Source of the DNA: Actinocorallia sp. API 0066
GTDB lineage: Bacteria; Actinomycetota; Actinomycetes; Streptosporangiales; Streptosporangiaceae
Reading direction: 5' to 3'
DNA length: 64,000 nt
NCBI RefSeq assembly: GCF_020991275.1
Contig: NZ_JAJLQY010000007.1
Location: 310,001 to 374,000, forward strand
Below the pieces are notes generated by a model that was not told the origin of the DNA, made no database searches, and was given only the letters and a program-made list of their open reading frames with translations. Position numbers and translations under genes: made by a program. This document shows positions 42,647-52,106 of the stretch, one piece after another; the stretch's first letter is position 1, and every line of letters starts with the position of its first letter.

Positions 42647-44247
42647 CCGCCGTCGTCGGCATCAACCTCGGCCACGACGGCGGCGCGGCGCTCGTCACCT
42701 CGGACGGTGTCGTCGCGATCGGCGAGGAGCGGCTCAACCGGGCCCGGTACAGCCCCGGTTGGGAATCGGCCTTGCTGTACTGCCTACGTGCCGCCGGGCT
42801 CACCCTGGACGGCATCGACCTCGTCGCGGTCAGCGGCCTGGGCCACACGCTCCCCGATCCTGAGCGGGTCGGGCTGCATCACCTCGCACCGGTGCCCGTC
42901 CTTGCCGTGGACCACCACCTCGCCCACGCCTACACCGCGTACTGCCTTGGCCCGGCCGAGGAGGCGACCGTCCTGGTCGTCGACGGCGCGGCCAACGGGG
43001 GCGACACCGAGACGTACTATGCCGCGACGCCCGACGGCATTCACCGTCTCGGGGGCAACCCGCCGCACCGGCCACGTGCCGCCGGGATCGGCGCCACCTA
43101 CGAGGCGTTCACCAACTGGCTCGGCTGGCACGAGCAGGAAGCCGGGAAAACGATGGCGCTCGCCGCCTACGGCGACCCGCACGCCTACCCCGAGCCGCTG
43201 TTCGAGGTCGCCGGGAGCGCCGTGCGGGGACGGTTGACCGCGACGCACGGCCGTGGCGTCGCCGAGTTGTCGCTGGCCACAGGGTGGGACTTCGGGCCTT
43301 TCGGCAGCCGGGGCGGTGATCCGCGCGGCATCGACGCCGCCGCCTATCTCCAGGCGCAGACCGAGGCGGCGCTGTGCTCGCTCGTCCTGGGCGTCGTCGC
43401 CGAGACGGGGCTGCCCGACCTGTGCTTCGCCGGGGGCGTCGCGCTGAACTGTGTGGCCGCCGACCGCGTCCGTCGGCTGCCGGGCGTCGCCTCCTACTTC
43501 GCACCGCCGCCCGCGAGCGACCGCGGCCAGGCGCTCGGCTGTGCCCTGTGGGCCTGGCACCGCCTCACCGGCGAGCTGCCCCGCCGTCCCCTGGCCGCCG
43601 ACTCCTTCGGCCGTTCTTACCGCGACGCCGAGATCGAGGCGGCGTTGCGCCGCGATCCGCGTTCCGGCCTTGTCGAACGCCGCCATGCCCCGTTCGTGTG
43701 GCGGCGGGAAAGCTCCATCGCCGTCACGGCGGCCCAACTCGTCGCTGACGGGAGGCTCGTCGGCTGGCTCCAGGGCGGCAGCGAGCTCGGGCCGCGCGCG
43801 CTCGGGCGGCGCAGCATCCTCGCCGACCCGCGCGGTCGTGCCGCCGCCGACGCGCTCAACACCCGCGTCAAACACCGCGAACCCTTCCGGCCGTTCGCGC
43901 CCGCCGTCCTGGCCGACCACGCCGCCGACTGGTTCGACCTCGACGTCCCCTCACCCTTCATGCTCCTCGCCCCACCCGCCCTCCCCTACCTGTCCGCCGG
44001 CATCTCCGGCGTCCTGCACATCGACGGCACCGCCCGCGTCCAGACCGTCGAGCATGACCAGCCGCTTGCCGCCGTCCTCGCTGAGTTCCAGCGGCTCACC
44101 GGCGTCCCGCTCGTCCTCAACACCAGCTTCAACGACCGTGAACCCATCGTAGAAACGCCCGCCCACGCGCTGGCCACCTTTCAGGACACCGACCTGGACG
44201 CGTTGTGCCTGGGCCCCTACCTCGTGGAGAAGCCGCACCTACCATGA
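42643..44247 (+). CDS. O-carbamoyltransferase of the NodU/CmcH/TobZ family
   Basis: A 534-residue carbamoyltransferase with the family motifs GINLGHDGGAAL (6-17), DHHLAHAYTAY (90-100), EAGKTMALAAYG (166-177), GGVALNC (264-270), and in the C-terminal YrdC-like domain GSELGPRALGRRSILADPRG, HREPFRPFAPAV and NTSFNDREPIVETPAHA. The reaction uses carbamoyl phosphate and ATP to carbamoylate a hydroxyl group, usually on a sugar of a natural product (nodulation factor, tobramycin, cephamycin). This is the strongest sign that the operon makes a carbamoylated product. ATGA overlaps at both ends. Confidence 0.92.
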   Translation: MTAVVGINLGHDGGAALVTSDGVVAIGEERLNRARYSPGWESALLYCLRAAGLTLDGIDLVAVSGLGHTLPDPERVGLHHLAPVPVLAVDHHLAHAYTAYCLGPAEEATVLVVDGAANGGDTETYYAATPDGIHRLGGNPPHRPRAAGIGATYEAFTNWLGWHEQEAGKTMALAAYGDPHAYPEPLFEVAGSAVRGRLTATHGRGVAELSLATGWDFGPFGSRGGDPRGIDAAAYLQAQTEAALCSLVLGVVAETGLPDLCFAGGVALNCVAADRVRRLPGVASYFAPPPASDRGQALGCALWAWHRLTGELPRRPLAADSFGRSYRDAEIEAALRRDPRSGLVERRHAPFVWRRESSIAVTAAQLVADGRLVGWLQGGSELGPRALGRRSILADPRGRAAADALNTRVKHREPFRPFAPAVLADHAADWFDLDVPSPFMLLAPPALPYLSAGISGVLHIDGTARVQTVEHDQPLAAVLAEFQRLTGVPLVLNTSFNDREPIVETPAHALATFQDTDLDALCLGPYLVEKPHLP

Positions 44248-44714
44248 GTCCCATGATCACGCCGCCCACTCGGGAAGCCGCCCGCGCCATCCTCCTGGAC
44301 CCCGACAACCGGGTCCTGCTGCTGCGCTACGAGGAGAACGGCGGCTTCTGGGCCACGCCCGGAGGCTCCCTGGAACCCGGCGAAACCCACAAGGCAGCCC
44401 TCCTCCGCGAACTCCGGGAGGAACTCGGCATCACCACGCTCGAACCGGGCCCCGAACTCGCCACCCGCACCACGACCCACCCCGTCGGTGGCCACCTCAC
44501 CCGGCAGGTCGAACGCTACTTCGTCGCCCGCACCACCCCCGCCGACCTCCACCCGGAACACGCCACCCACCCCGACAACATCCAAACCCACCACTGGTGG
44601 ACCATCCCCGAACTGGTCACCTCCACCGAGACCATCTACCCCGGCGAGCTCGCCGACCTCATCCACACGTACCTCCACACCGGCCCCCCAAGCCAGCCCG
44701 CGCCCCTCACCTGA
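44244..44714 (+). CDS. NUDIX hydrolase
   Basis: A 156-residue NUDIX protein with a complete box: GGSLEPGETHKAALLRELRE followed by ELGI (the GX5EX7REUXEEXGU pattern, with one conservative change). It hydrolyses a nucleoside diphosphate linked to X; in an operon with a glycosyltransferase and kinase it may act on an NDP-sugar or clean up a side product. It overlaps the carbamoyltransferase stop (ATGA). The Pro-rich C-terminus (GPPSQPAPLT) is poorly conserved. Last gene of the operon. Confidence 0.85.
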   Translation: MSPMITPPTREAARAILLDPDNRVLLLRYEENGGFWATPGGSLEPGETHKAALLRELREELGITTLEPGPELATRTTTHPVGGHLTRQVERYFVARTTPADLHPEHATHPDNIQTHHWWTIPELVTSTETIYPGELADLIHTYLHTGPPSQPAPLT

Positions 44715-44794
44715 CGGACCCCGAGAACCGACGTCGCGGGGCTTCCGAACCCCACCTGGACGTGGGGGTGGTGGGGGGATCGTACGGTTGGGGG

Positions 44795-46399
44795 ATGGTT
44801 ACTGGGTTGGCGAGGGTGTTGGAGGGGCTTGGGGCGACGGTTGTGGGGTTTGCGGCTTTGCCGGGGGGTGGGGGGAGTGGGGTGTCTGGGGTGCATATTC
44901 ATGATCCGTTGGAGCCGGTGGGGGATGTGGCGCCGGGGGCGTTGGTGTTGGGGGTGGGGGTTGAGGGGGGAGAGGGGGAGGTTGCTGGGCTGTTGGGGGA
45001 GCTGGGGCGGTGTGGGGCCGCTGGGTTGATGGTGAAGGTGGCGGGGGAGCCGGGGGAGTGGGTGCGGGGGGTGGTGGAACGGACGGGGGTGGCGTTGTTG
45101 GGGCTGACCCGGGCGGCGTCGTGGGCGCAGATCGCGGCGTTGGTGCGGTCGGTGTTGGGGGAGGGGGAGGCGGGTGGAGGTGAGGGGGAAGGGGATTTGT
45201 TCGCGGTGGCGAATGCGGTGTGCGCGTTGCTTGACGCGCCGGTGACGATCGAGGACAGGTCGTCGCGGGTGCTTGCCTATTCGGTTAGGCAGGAGGAGGC
45301 GGACGAGTTCAGGGTGGAGACGATCCTTGGACGGCGGGTGCCGGATCGGTTCGTGAGGCTCTATGAGGAGATCGGGTTCTTCAGGAGGCTGTATCAGAGC
45401 CGGGAACCCGTCTACCTGGACGTTCCGGGCATGCTGCCTCGGGTGGCCGTCGCCGTCCGGGCGGGGGACGAGATCCTCGGGTCGATGTGGGCGGCCGTCC
45501 GGGAGCCGTTGACGGAGCAGCGTGAGGCGGCGTTCGTCGACGCGGCGAAGATCGTGGCGTTGCACCTGTTGCGGCAGCGGGCCGGCGCGGACGTCCAGCG
45601 GCGGCTCAGGGCGGACCTGCTCGCCACCGTGCTGACGCGCGGTGAGCACGCCGCCGAGGCCGCCGCCCGGCTGGACCTCGCGACGAACCGGGTGTGCGTG
45701 CTCGCCGCGCAGCTCGGCGGCGCCGACGAGACCCGCACGGCCCGCGCCGAGAGCGATCGGCAGCGGTTCTGTGACGCGCTCGCCCTGCACGTCGGCGCGA
45801 TCCACCCGAGGGCCGCCGCCGCGCAGGTGGGAAACGTCGCCTACGCGGTGCTGCCGCTCGTGGGCGCGCAGTCCCGGGCCGTCCAGGTCGCCGAGGACTT
45901 CCTCGCCCGGGTCGGCGACAGGCACGCGGCGAACATCGGCGTCGGGCGGCTCGCCAGGTCGCTCGGCGAGATCGCCCGCTCCCGCGCCGACGCCGACCGC
46001 GCGTTGCGGGTGCTGCGGGAACGCGGCGTGACGGGCCGCGCCGTGCACTTCCACGACGTGCACTTCGATTCGCTGTTGCTTCAGCTCGGTGACCTCGTGG
46101 CCGAACAGGACCAGCCGCCCACAGGCCCCTACCAGCGGCTGCTCAGACACGACCGGGAGAACGGCAGCGACCTCGTAGGCACCCTCGCCGCCTATCTGGA
46201 CGCGTTCGGCAACGTCAACGACGCGGCGGCCGCCGTCCAGGTGCACCCGAACACCTTCCGCTACCGGCTGCGCCGCCTCTGCGAGATCTCGGGCCTCGAC
46301 CTCGCCGACCCCGGCGCGCGGCTCGCCGCCATGCTCCAGCTACGGCTGTACGGATCGACAAGCGGGCCCGCGCGGCTCGTCAGATCCGACGATGACTGA
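44795..46399 (+). CDS. PucR-family transcriptional regulator
   Basis: An approximately 534-residue PucR regulator: an N-terminal PucR domain (ARVLEGLGATVVGFAAL, ...GLMVKVAGEPGEW), a GAF-like middle (LFAVANAVCALLDAPVTIED) and a C-terminal helix-turn-helix (NVNDAAAAVQVHPNTFRYRL followed by RRLCEISG). ATG 44795 is used; GTG 44762 would add 11 residues. The first 400 bases are extremely G-rich with many GGGG runs, unlike the rest of the gene. It lies directly upstream of the oligopeptide-type ABC operon and probably regulates it. Confidence 0.86.
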   Translation: MVTGLARVLEGLGATVVGFAALPGGGGSGVSGVHIHDPLEPVGDVAPGALVLGVGVEGGEGEVAGLLGELGRCGAAGLMVKVAGEPGEWVRGVVERTGVALLGLTRAASWAQIAALVRSVLGEGEAGGGEGEGDLFAVANAVCALLDAPVTIEDRSSRVLAYSVRQEEADEFRVETILGRRVPDRFVRLYEEIGFFRRLYQSREPVYLDVPGMLPRVAVAVRAGDEILGSMWAAVREPLTEQREAAFVDAAKIVALHLLRQRAGADVQRRLRADLLATVLTRGEHAAEAAARLDLATNRVCVLAAQLGGADETRTARAESDRQRFCDALALHVGAIHPRAAAAQVGNVAYAVLPLVGAQSRAVQVAEDFLARVGDRHAANIGVGRLARSLGEIARSRADADRALRVLRERGVTGRAVHFHDVHFDSLLLQLGDLVAEQDQPPTGPYQRLLRHDRENGSDLVGTLAAYLDAFGNVNDAAAAVQVHPNTFRYRLRRLCEISGLDLADPGARLAAMLQLRLYGSTSGPARLVRSDDD

Positions 46400-46454
46400 C
46401 CGGCCACCCGTTCGCGAACCTTGGTGATCTCCGCATACCCCCCAGGAGACCCCC

Positions 46455-48032
46455 ATGAGAAAACCCCTGGCCGTCGCGTTGGCGCTGGCCCTCGCCGCCA
46501 CCGGGTGCGGCGGCGACGAGGGCGCGGCGCCCGAGGTCGTCAACGGCGGCACGTTCACGTTCGCGCTGTCGGCCGATCCGGGCGCGCTCGAACCGGCTTC
46601 GGCGGCGCTCGGCGTCACGAACACCACGCTCGGCTTCGCCTACGACACGCTCGTCCACTCCGACGCGGACGGGCGGATCGTCTCCGGGCTCGCCGAACGC
46701 TGGGCGGCCACCGCGAACCAGGTCGTCTTCACGCTGCGTAAGGGCGTCACGTGTGCGGACGGCTCTGCTGTGACGGCCAAGACGGTGGCCGATTCGATGA
46801 ACTACCTATCGGACCCGAAGAACAAGGCTGTTCTTCTCGGCGTCCTTATCCCGGCCGGGATGACCGCCACCCCGGACGACGCGGCCGGCACCGTCACGCT
46901 CACCACCAAGGAGCCGAACCCGTTTCTGGTGGAGTCGATGACGGCGGTGTCCGTCGTGTGCGGGAAGGGGCTCGCCGACAGGAGCGTCCTCCAGACGGGG
47001 ACGTCAGGCTCCGGGCCCTACGAACTCACCGAGGCCGTCTCGGGGGACCACTACACGTTCAAGGTCCGGAAGGACTACGCCTGGGGGCCGGGTGGTGCGG
47101 GGATCGTCGACGGCATGCCGGAGACGGTCGTGCTGAAGATCGTCAAGGACGAGTCGACGGCGGCGAACCTCCTCACCACGGGTGGGTTGACGGCCGGGCA
47201 GTTCACCGGGCCGGACCGGGCGCGGGTCAAGGCGATTCCGGGCATCCGGGAGGGTTCGGCGCCCGACGGGATCGGCGAGTTCTTCTTCCACCAGGGCGCG
47301 GGCAAGCCGGGCGCGTCGCCTGAACTGCGCAAGGCGCTTGTGCAGGTGCTGAACCTGGACGAACTGCGCAAGATCGCGTCCGGCGGCAACGGCGTCCCGG
47401 CGACCCACCTGACGTCCCTCGCGCCCGACCCGTGCCGTGGCGACGCCGTCACCGGGAACCTGCCCGCGCACGACGCCCCAGCGGCCGCTGGGGCCCTCGA
47501 CGCGGCGGGCTGGGCTCCGGGCCCGGACGGGATCCGCGCGAAGGACGGGAAGCGGCTCAAGCTCAGGATCGCCTACCAGACGTCGGCGGGCCCGTCGGTC
47601 CAGGCGGGCATGGAGTTCGTCGCGCAGAAGTGGAAGGACCTCGGCGTCGAGACCGAACTCGTCGGAGCCGCAGACGCCGCTTACGCCGACTCGCTCTTCA
47701 AGAACGGCGACTGGGACATGGCGTGGGTGCCGCTCGGCCTGAGCCTGCCGACGCAGCTCGTCGGGTACCTGTCGGGGCCCGGCGTGGACAAGGGCGGGTC
47801 GAACTTCGCGAGCCTCAACAACGCCGACTATGTGCGCCTTTCCGGCGAAGCGGCGCGGAGCGTCGGCGCGGCCGGGTGCGACACCTGGATCGCCGCGCAG
47901 GCGGCGCTGGTCAGGAACGCCGACGTCGTCCCGGTCGTGCTGCCCACCCAACTCGTGGCGGCCAGGGACGCGACGGTCGAGGTGATCGGCGGGGTCGTGC
48001 GGCCGACGTCGATCCGGATGCTCGCGCGGTGA
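46455..48032 (+). CDS. Extracellular solute-binding lipoprotein, family 5 (peptide/nickel type)
   Basis: A 525-residue SBP5 protein with a lipoprotein signal (MRKPLAVALALALAATGCGG, Cys18 acylated) and the SBP5 core: FALSADPGALEPASAALGVT, AYDTLVHSDADGRIVSGLAE RW..., FTLRKGVTCADGSAVTAKTV and ...SGPYELTEAVSGDHYTFKVR. It captures a peptide, amine or similar solute outside the cell and delivers it to the permease. RBS GGAG is six bases upstream. Its stop overlaps the first permease start (GTGA). Confidence 0.9.
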   Translation: MRKPLAVALALALAATGCGGDEGAAPEVVNGGTFTFALSADPGALEPASAALGVTNTTLGFAYDTLVHSDADGRIVSGLAERWAATANQVVFTLRKGVTCADGSAVTAKTVADSMNYLSDPKNKAVLLGVLIPAGMTATPDDAAGTVTLTTKEPNPFLVESMTAVSVVCGKGLADRSVLQTGTSGSGPYELTEAVSGDHYTFKVRKDYAWGPGGAGIVDGMPETVVLKIVKDESTAANLLTTGGLTAGQFTGPDRARVKAIPGIREGSAPDGIGEFFFHQGAGKPGASPELRKALVQVLNLDELRKIASGGNGVPATHLTSLAPDPCRGDAVTGNLPAHDAPAAAGALDAAGWAPGPDGIRAKDGKRLKLRIAYQTSAGPSVQAGMEFVAQKWKDLGVETELVGAADAAYADSLFKNGDWDMAWVPLGLSLPTQLVGYLSGPGVDKGGSNFASLNNADYVRLSGEAARSVGAAGCDTWIAAQAALVRNADVVPVVLPTQLVAARDATVEVIGGVVRPTSIRMLAR

Positions 48033-48964
48033 GCCGGGGGCGGCGCGCGGGCCGGTTCGTGCTCTCTCTGGGCGGGGTGGTGGTGGCGTCCTTCGCCATG
48101 CTCCACCTCATTCCGGGCGATCCGGTCCGCGCCGCCCTCGGCCCCACCGCGCCGCGCGAGGCGGTCGAGCGGCGCCGGGCGGAACTGGGGCTCGACCGGC
48201 CCCTGCTCGACCAGTTCCTCGCGTACGTGGGCGGCGTGTTCAGGGGCGACCTCGGGGAGTCGTTCCTGTCACGCCGTCCCGCCGCCGAGATCGTGGCGGA
48301 CCGGCTACCGGCGACGGTGCAGCTCGTTGTGGCGACGATGCTGCTGGCGTTGGCCGTGGCCGTCCCACTGGGGATGTGGGTGGCGGCGCGCACCGAGAAC
48401 GGCCGTGGCCGCCGCACCGACCTGGCGTTCACGACGACGACAGGCGCCCTGTCGGTCATCCCGGAGTTCCTTCTGGCCGTCGGGATGGTCGCCGTACTGG
48501 GCGTCACCCTGGGGTGGTTGCCTGTCGCGGGCAAGGACGGGGCGGCCTCGTTCGTCATGCCCGTGCTCGCGTTGGCGGCCGGGCCCACCGCGCTGCTGGC
48601 ACGGCTCGTACGGGTGGAGACGCTACGGGAACTCGGCTCCGACTACGTACGGCTCGCTCGTGCCAAACGGCTGCCTACACACCGCGTGTACTTCCGGCAC
48701 CTCCTGCCCAACACGCTGACGGCCACCTTGACGACCGGAGGGCTGCTGCTCTGCTCACTGCTGGGCGGCTCCGTCGTCATCGAGTACGTCTTCCAGTGGC
48801 CGGGCCTGGGAGGCGCGACCGTGGACGCCATCGTCAACAAGGACTACGCGCTCGCGCAGGCGGCGGTGCTGGTTTACGGGACGGTCTCGCTGACCGTCCT
48901 GCTCGCGGTGGACGTCGCGCTCGGGCTGCTCGACCCGCGCTCGGCCCTGCGGAGCCGCGGATGA
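48029..48964 (+). CDS. ABC transporter permease, DppB/OppB type
   Basis: A 311-residue permease with six predicted membrane helices. It includes the N-terminal HLIPGDPVRAALGP segment and the cytoplasmic EAA loop VETLRELGSDYVRLARAKRL followed by PTHRVYFRHLLPN, which contacts the ATPase. GTG 48029 overlaps the SBP stop as GTGA. It forms a heterodimeric channel with the permease half of the next, fused gene. Confidence 0.9.
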   Translation: MSRGRRAGRFVLSLGGVVVASFAMLHLIPGDPVRAALGPTAPREAVERRRAELGLDRPLLDQFLAYVGGVFRGDLGESFLSRRPAAEIVADRLPATVQLVVATMLLALAVAVPLGMWVAARTENGRGRRTDLAFTTTTGALSVIPEFLLAVGMVAVLGVTLGWLPVAGKDGAASFVMPVLALAAGPTALLARLVRVETLRELGSDYVRLARAKRLPTHRVYFRHLLPNTLTATLTTGGLLLCSLLGGSVVIEYVFQWPGLGGATVDAIVNKDYALAQAAVLVYGTVSLTVLLAVDVALGLLDPRSALRSRG

Positions 48965-50769
48965 GGACGCTCTCGGCCCGCGTGGGTCTGGCGCTGGTAG
49001 CCGTCACCCTTGTGCTCGCCGTGGTGGGGCCGTGGGTGTGGGGCGAGGAGGCGGTGCGGTTCGATCCGCTGCACACCCTGGAGGGACACAGCTCCGCGCA
49101 CTGGCTCGGGACCGACGACGGCGGGCGCGACATGCTCGCCAGGACGCTCGCCGCCACCCGGCTCAGCGTGTGGCTCGCCTTCCTGGCGACCCTCATCGGG
49201 GCCTGCCTTGGCGTGACTCTGGGCGCGTTGCCCTCCGTGCTCGGACCTCGGGGGGCTCGGGCCGTGACGGCTGTCATCAACGGGCTTGTGGCCATCCCGG
49301 TGCTGCTGTTGGCGATGTTCGCCGCACTGGTCGCGGGCACGGGCACGACGGGGGCCGTCGTGGGGATCGGCGTGGCCTCCGCACCCGGGCTCGCGCGTCT
49401 GACGCGGACTTTGGCGGCCGGGGTGGAGGGCGCCGACTACGTCCTGGCCGCCCGGATGCTCGGCACGGGACGGCTCCGGGTGCTGACCCGGCACGTCCTC
49501 CCGAACATCGCGGAACCGCTCATCCTGTCCGTCACCGCGTCGCTCGGCTACGCGCTGCTCGGGCTCGCGACCCTTTCGCTGCTCGGCCTGGGCGTGCGGC
49601 CTCCGGAGTACGACTGGGGACGGCTCCTGCACGACGCGCTCCCACGGGTGTACGTCGATCCCGAGGTGATCGCCGGGCCCGCGCTCGCCGTCGCGGTCGC
49701 GGGGATCGGGTTCACCCTTGTCGGGGAGTCCCTGGCCCGCGCCGCCGCGCGGGCCCCTGTGCCGCCCGGCGACGGGGAGGAGGCTGACGTTCCCCTTGGG
49801 CGGTCTCCCCGTCCCGGGCCTTCCGGCGCCCTCCTTGAGGTGCGGGATCTGACCGTCTCCTTCGGCGGGGTGACGCCCGTGCGAGGTGTGTCGTTCGGCG
49901 TCGCGCCGGGGGAGGTCGTCGGGATCGTCGGCGAGTCGGGGAGCGGGAAGAGCCTGACGGCGCTCGCCGTGGGCGGGCTCGTGCCTTACCCGGGACGGGT
50001 GCGGGGCTCCGTCCTGCTGGAGGGTCGGCCGCTGCTGTCGCTTTCGCGGTCGGAGCTGGGGACGCGGTTGGCGATGGTCTTCCAGGACCCGATGGCGGCG
50101 CTCAACCCGGCGCTCCGGGTCGGGCCGCAGCTCGCCGAGACCGGGACCGTCCACCTCGGCCTCACGCGGCGCTCAGCGCTCGCCAGAGCCGTCGCGCGGC
50201 TGGAGCGGACCGGGGTGCCGGGCGCGCGGGCCCGCGCCCACCCGCACGAGCTGAGCGGCGGCATGCGGCAGCGCGCCGTCATCGCGATGGGCCTCATGGG
50301 CGACCCGCGGCTCATCGTCGCCGACGAGCCCACGACGGCGCTGGACGCCACCGTGCAGCGCCGCGTCCTCGATCTGCTCGCCGAGATCAACGCCGCTTCC
50401 GGGACCGCCGCGCTGCTCATCTCGCACGACATCGCCGTCGTCTCCAGCAGGTGCTCGCGGGTGCTCGTGATGTACGCGGGGCGCATCGTGGAGGAACTGC
50501 CGTCCGACGCGCTGCGCTCGGCGCGTCATCCCTACACGCGTGCCCTGGTGGCGTCCGTCCCGACGCTCGACACGGACCGCGCGGAGCCGCTCGCGACCAT
50601 CCCGGGCGCCCAGCCCGCGCCGTCGGACGTTCCTGCTGGCTGTGCCTTCGCCCCCCGCTGCGCTCGGGCGACCTCGCTTTGCACGACCGCCCTCCCCGCT
50701 TTCGAAAGCGGCGTCGCCTGCCACCATCCCCACGAGGAGCGGCCTCGCGCGGGGGAGGAGGAGTGGTGA
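48961..50769 (+). CDS. Fused ABC permease (DppC/OppC type) plus ATPase (DppD/OppD type)
   Basis: A 602-residue fusion. Residues 1 to about 265 are an OppC-type permease ([20 protein letters not shown] and an EAA loop around [20 protein letters not shown]). After a Pro/Arg linker, residues about 290-602 form an OppD-type ATPase: Walker [24 protein letters not shown] signature, Walker [17 protein letters not shown], and the C-terminal oligopeptide-type Cys motif ([15 protein letters not shown]) that can bind a 4Fe-4S cluster or zinc. Normally these are two genes. No stop or frameshift separates them. Confidence 0.9.
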   Translation: MRTLSARVGLALVAVTLVLAVVGPWVWGEEAVRFDPLHTLEGHSSAHWLGTDDGGRDMLARTLAATRLSVWLAFLATLIGACLGVTLGALPSVLGPRGARAVTAVINGLVAIPVLLLAMFAALVAGTGTTGAVVGIGVASAPGLARLTRTLAAGVEGADYVLAARMLGTGRLRVLTRHVLPNIAEPLILSVTASLGYALLGLATLSLLGLGVRPPEYDWGRLLHDALPRVYVDPEVIAGPALAVAVAGIGFTLVGESLARAAARAPVPPGDGEEADVPLGRSPRPGPSGALLEVRDLTVSFGGVTPVRGVSFGVAPGEVVGIVGESGSGKSLTALAVGGLVPYPGRVRGSVLLEGRPLLSLSRSELGTRLAMVFQDPMAALNPALRVGPQLAETGTVHLGLTRRSALARAVARLERTGVPGARARAHPHELSGGMRQRAVIAMGLMGDPRLIVADEPTTALDATVQRRVLDLLAEINAASGTAALLISHDIAVVSSRCSRVLVMYAGRIVEELPSDALRSARHPYTRALVASVPTLDTDRAEPLATIPGAQPAPSDVPAGCAFAPRCARATSLCTTALPAFESGVACHHPHEERPRAGEEEW

Positions 50770-51470
50770 AGGACGACGGCGGCCTGCGGGTGTCGGGGAT
50801 GCGGGTGCGGTACGGGGACCTCACGGCCGTGGACGGCGTGTCGTTCACGATCGGGAAGGGGGAGATCCTCGGGCTCGTCGGGGAGTCCGGGTCGGGGAAG
50901 TCGAGCGTGGGGCGGGCGCTGGCCGGGCTCGTCCCTTACGAGGGCGACGTGACGGGGGCGGGGCCGACGCAGATGGTGTTCCAGGACCCGTACGGGTCGC
51001 TCAACCCCAGGCTGCGGATCGGGGACGCCGTCGCCGAAGGGCTCGGAAGGGGCGGCACGCGGGCGGTGCGCAAGGCGGAGGGGCTGAGATTGCTCGGGCT
51101 CGTCGGGCTGGACGAGGGGGTCGCCGGGCGGTACCCGCGTGAGCTGTCCGGCGGGCAGCGGCAGCGGGTCGCGCTCGCGCGCGCGCTCGGGGCGCGGCCC
51201 TCCCTGCTCATCGCCGACGAGATCACCTCCGCGCTCGACGTCTCCGTGCAGGGCGCCGTGCTCAACCTCGTCCGCGAACTGAGGGGACGGCTGGGGCTCT
51301 CGGTGCTGTTCGTCTCGCACGACCTGGCCGTCGTGAGGTACGTGTGCGACGCGGTCGCGGTGATGCGCGAGGGGCGGATCGTGGAGTCCGGGACCGTCGA
51401 ACACGTCACCGAACATCCGGGGCACGAGTACACAAAAGCCCTGCTAGACGCGGTACCGCGACTGCGGTAG
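50766..51470 (+). CDS. ABC transporter ATPase, DppF/OppF type, short
   Basis: A 234-residue ATPase with Walker A GESGSGKS, signature [15 protein letters not shown], Walker [17 protein letters not shown] and switch HD (LFVSHDLAV). It ends right after the catalytic core and lacks the C-terminal oligopeptide extension usual in OppF (about 80 residues shorter), whereas the fused partner keeps it. GTGA overlap with the fusion gene. Last gene of the transporter operon. Confidence 0.88.
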   Translation: MKDDGGLRVSGMRVRYGDLTAVDGVSFTIGKGEILGLVGESGSGKSSVGRALAGLVPYEGDVTGAGPTQMVFQDPYGSLNPRLRIGDAVAEGLGRGGTRAVRKAEGLRLLGLVGLDEGVAGRYPRELSGGQRQRVALARALGARPSLLIADEITSALDVSVQGAVLNLVRELRGRLGLSVLFVSHDLAVVRYVCDAVAVMREGRIVESGTVEHVTEHPGHEYTKALLDAVPRLR

Positions 51471-51490
51471 TCGAACATATGTGCTATGAT
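51471..51490 (+). promoter_or_regulatory. SOS-box-like site overlapping a possible -10 of the WYL gene
   Basis: TCGAACATATGTGCTA (51471-51486) matches the actinobacterial LexA half-site pattern TCGAAC-N4-GTTCGA at 10 of 12 positions. TATGAT at 51485-51490 resembles a -10 box and would place transcription start at the ATG (51497), giving a leaderless mRNA. Both calls are tentative. Confidence 0.33.
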
Positions 51491-51496
51491 TTTCGC

Positions 51497-51991
51497 ATGG
51501 ACACGATGACGCTCCCGGGGCTGGACGACACAGCTCTCGGGCACGTGGAACGCCTCACTCTGTCCGCCGATGAGATCTCCGCTCTCGCGCTTTCCCTGGC
51601 GCACCTCGGCGCGGGTCCCCAGGCCGCCACCGCGCGGCGCGCGCTCGCCCACCTGGCCGAGCGCGGCGGCCCCGACCTCGCCGTCCTGCTCACCCCGCTC
51701 GACCCCGACACGGCACGCCGCGCCCGCGTCCTCGCCCAGGCCATCACCGAGCGCCGCGTCGTGCGGCTGCACTACGCCGACGAACGGAACCGCGTCTCGC
51801 ACCGCGAGGTCGAGCCCGTCACCACGCTCGTCCATCGCGACCACTGGTATCTCGTCGGCTGGTGCCGCCTCCGCCGGGGCGTCCGCGCCTTCCGCCTCGA
51901 CCGCGTCCTCGCCGTCGAACCCACCGAACTCCCCGCCCACCCCCACCGCCCCGACCGCTACCTCCCCTTCCAGGGCAAACAAGCCGCCTGA
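51497..51991 (+). CDS. WYL-domain protein lacking an N-terminal DNA-binding domain
   Basis: A 164-residue protein whose C-terminal half is a WYL domain: QAITERRVVRLHYADERNRV ... REVEPVTTLVHRDHWYLVGW CRLR, with the WYL triad in HWYLVGW and FRLDRV. WYL domains bind ligands (including nucleic acids) and usually sit behind a helix-turn-helix, as in PafB/PafC. Here residues 1-85 are a helical region without a recognisable helix-turn-helix, so it is probably truncated or a sensor partner. ATG 51497 is likely; no ribosome-binding site is seen. Confidence 0.72.
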   Translation: MDTMTLPGLDDTALGHVERLTLSADEISALALSLAHLGAGPQAATARRALAHLAERGGPDLAVLLTPLDPDTARRARVLAQAITERRVVRLHYADERNRVSHREVEPVTTLVHRDHWYLVGWCRLRRGVRAFRLDRVLAVEPTELPAHPHRPDRYLPFQGKQAA

Positions 51992-52106
51992 CCCGCCCAC
52001 CCCAGAGCCGCCGGACGGCGTCGGCCGCACTCCCCCCGCGCCCGCCGTCCGGCGCCCCACCCGCCGCTGGCCTGTTGTGGCCAGGGGCCTGGGGTGATCT
52101 TGGGGG

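Noticed and set aside
37786-44714. Phage or plasmid origin of the MAT operon
   Set aside because: No integrase, transposase, tRNA, direct repeats or clear base-composition break was found at either end.
46455-51470. Assignment of the importer to nickel or to dipeptides
   Set aside because: SBP5-family motifs do not separate peptide, nickel, glutathione or other substrates, and no enzyme gene beside it settles the question.
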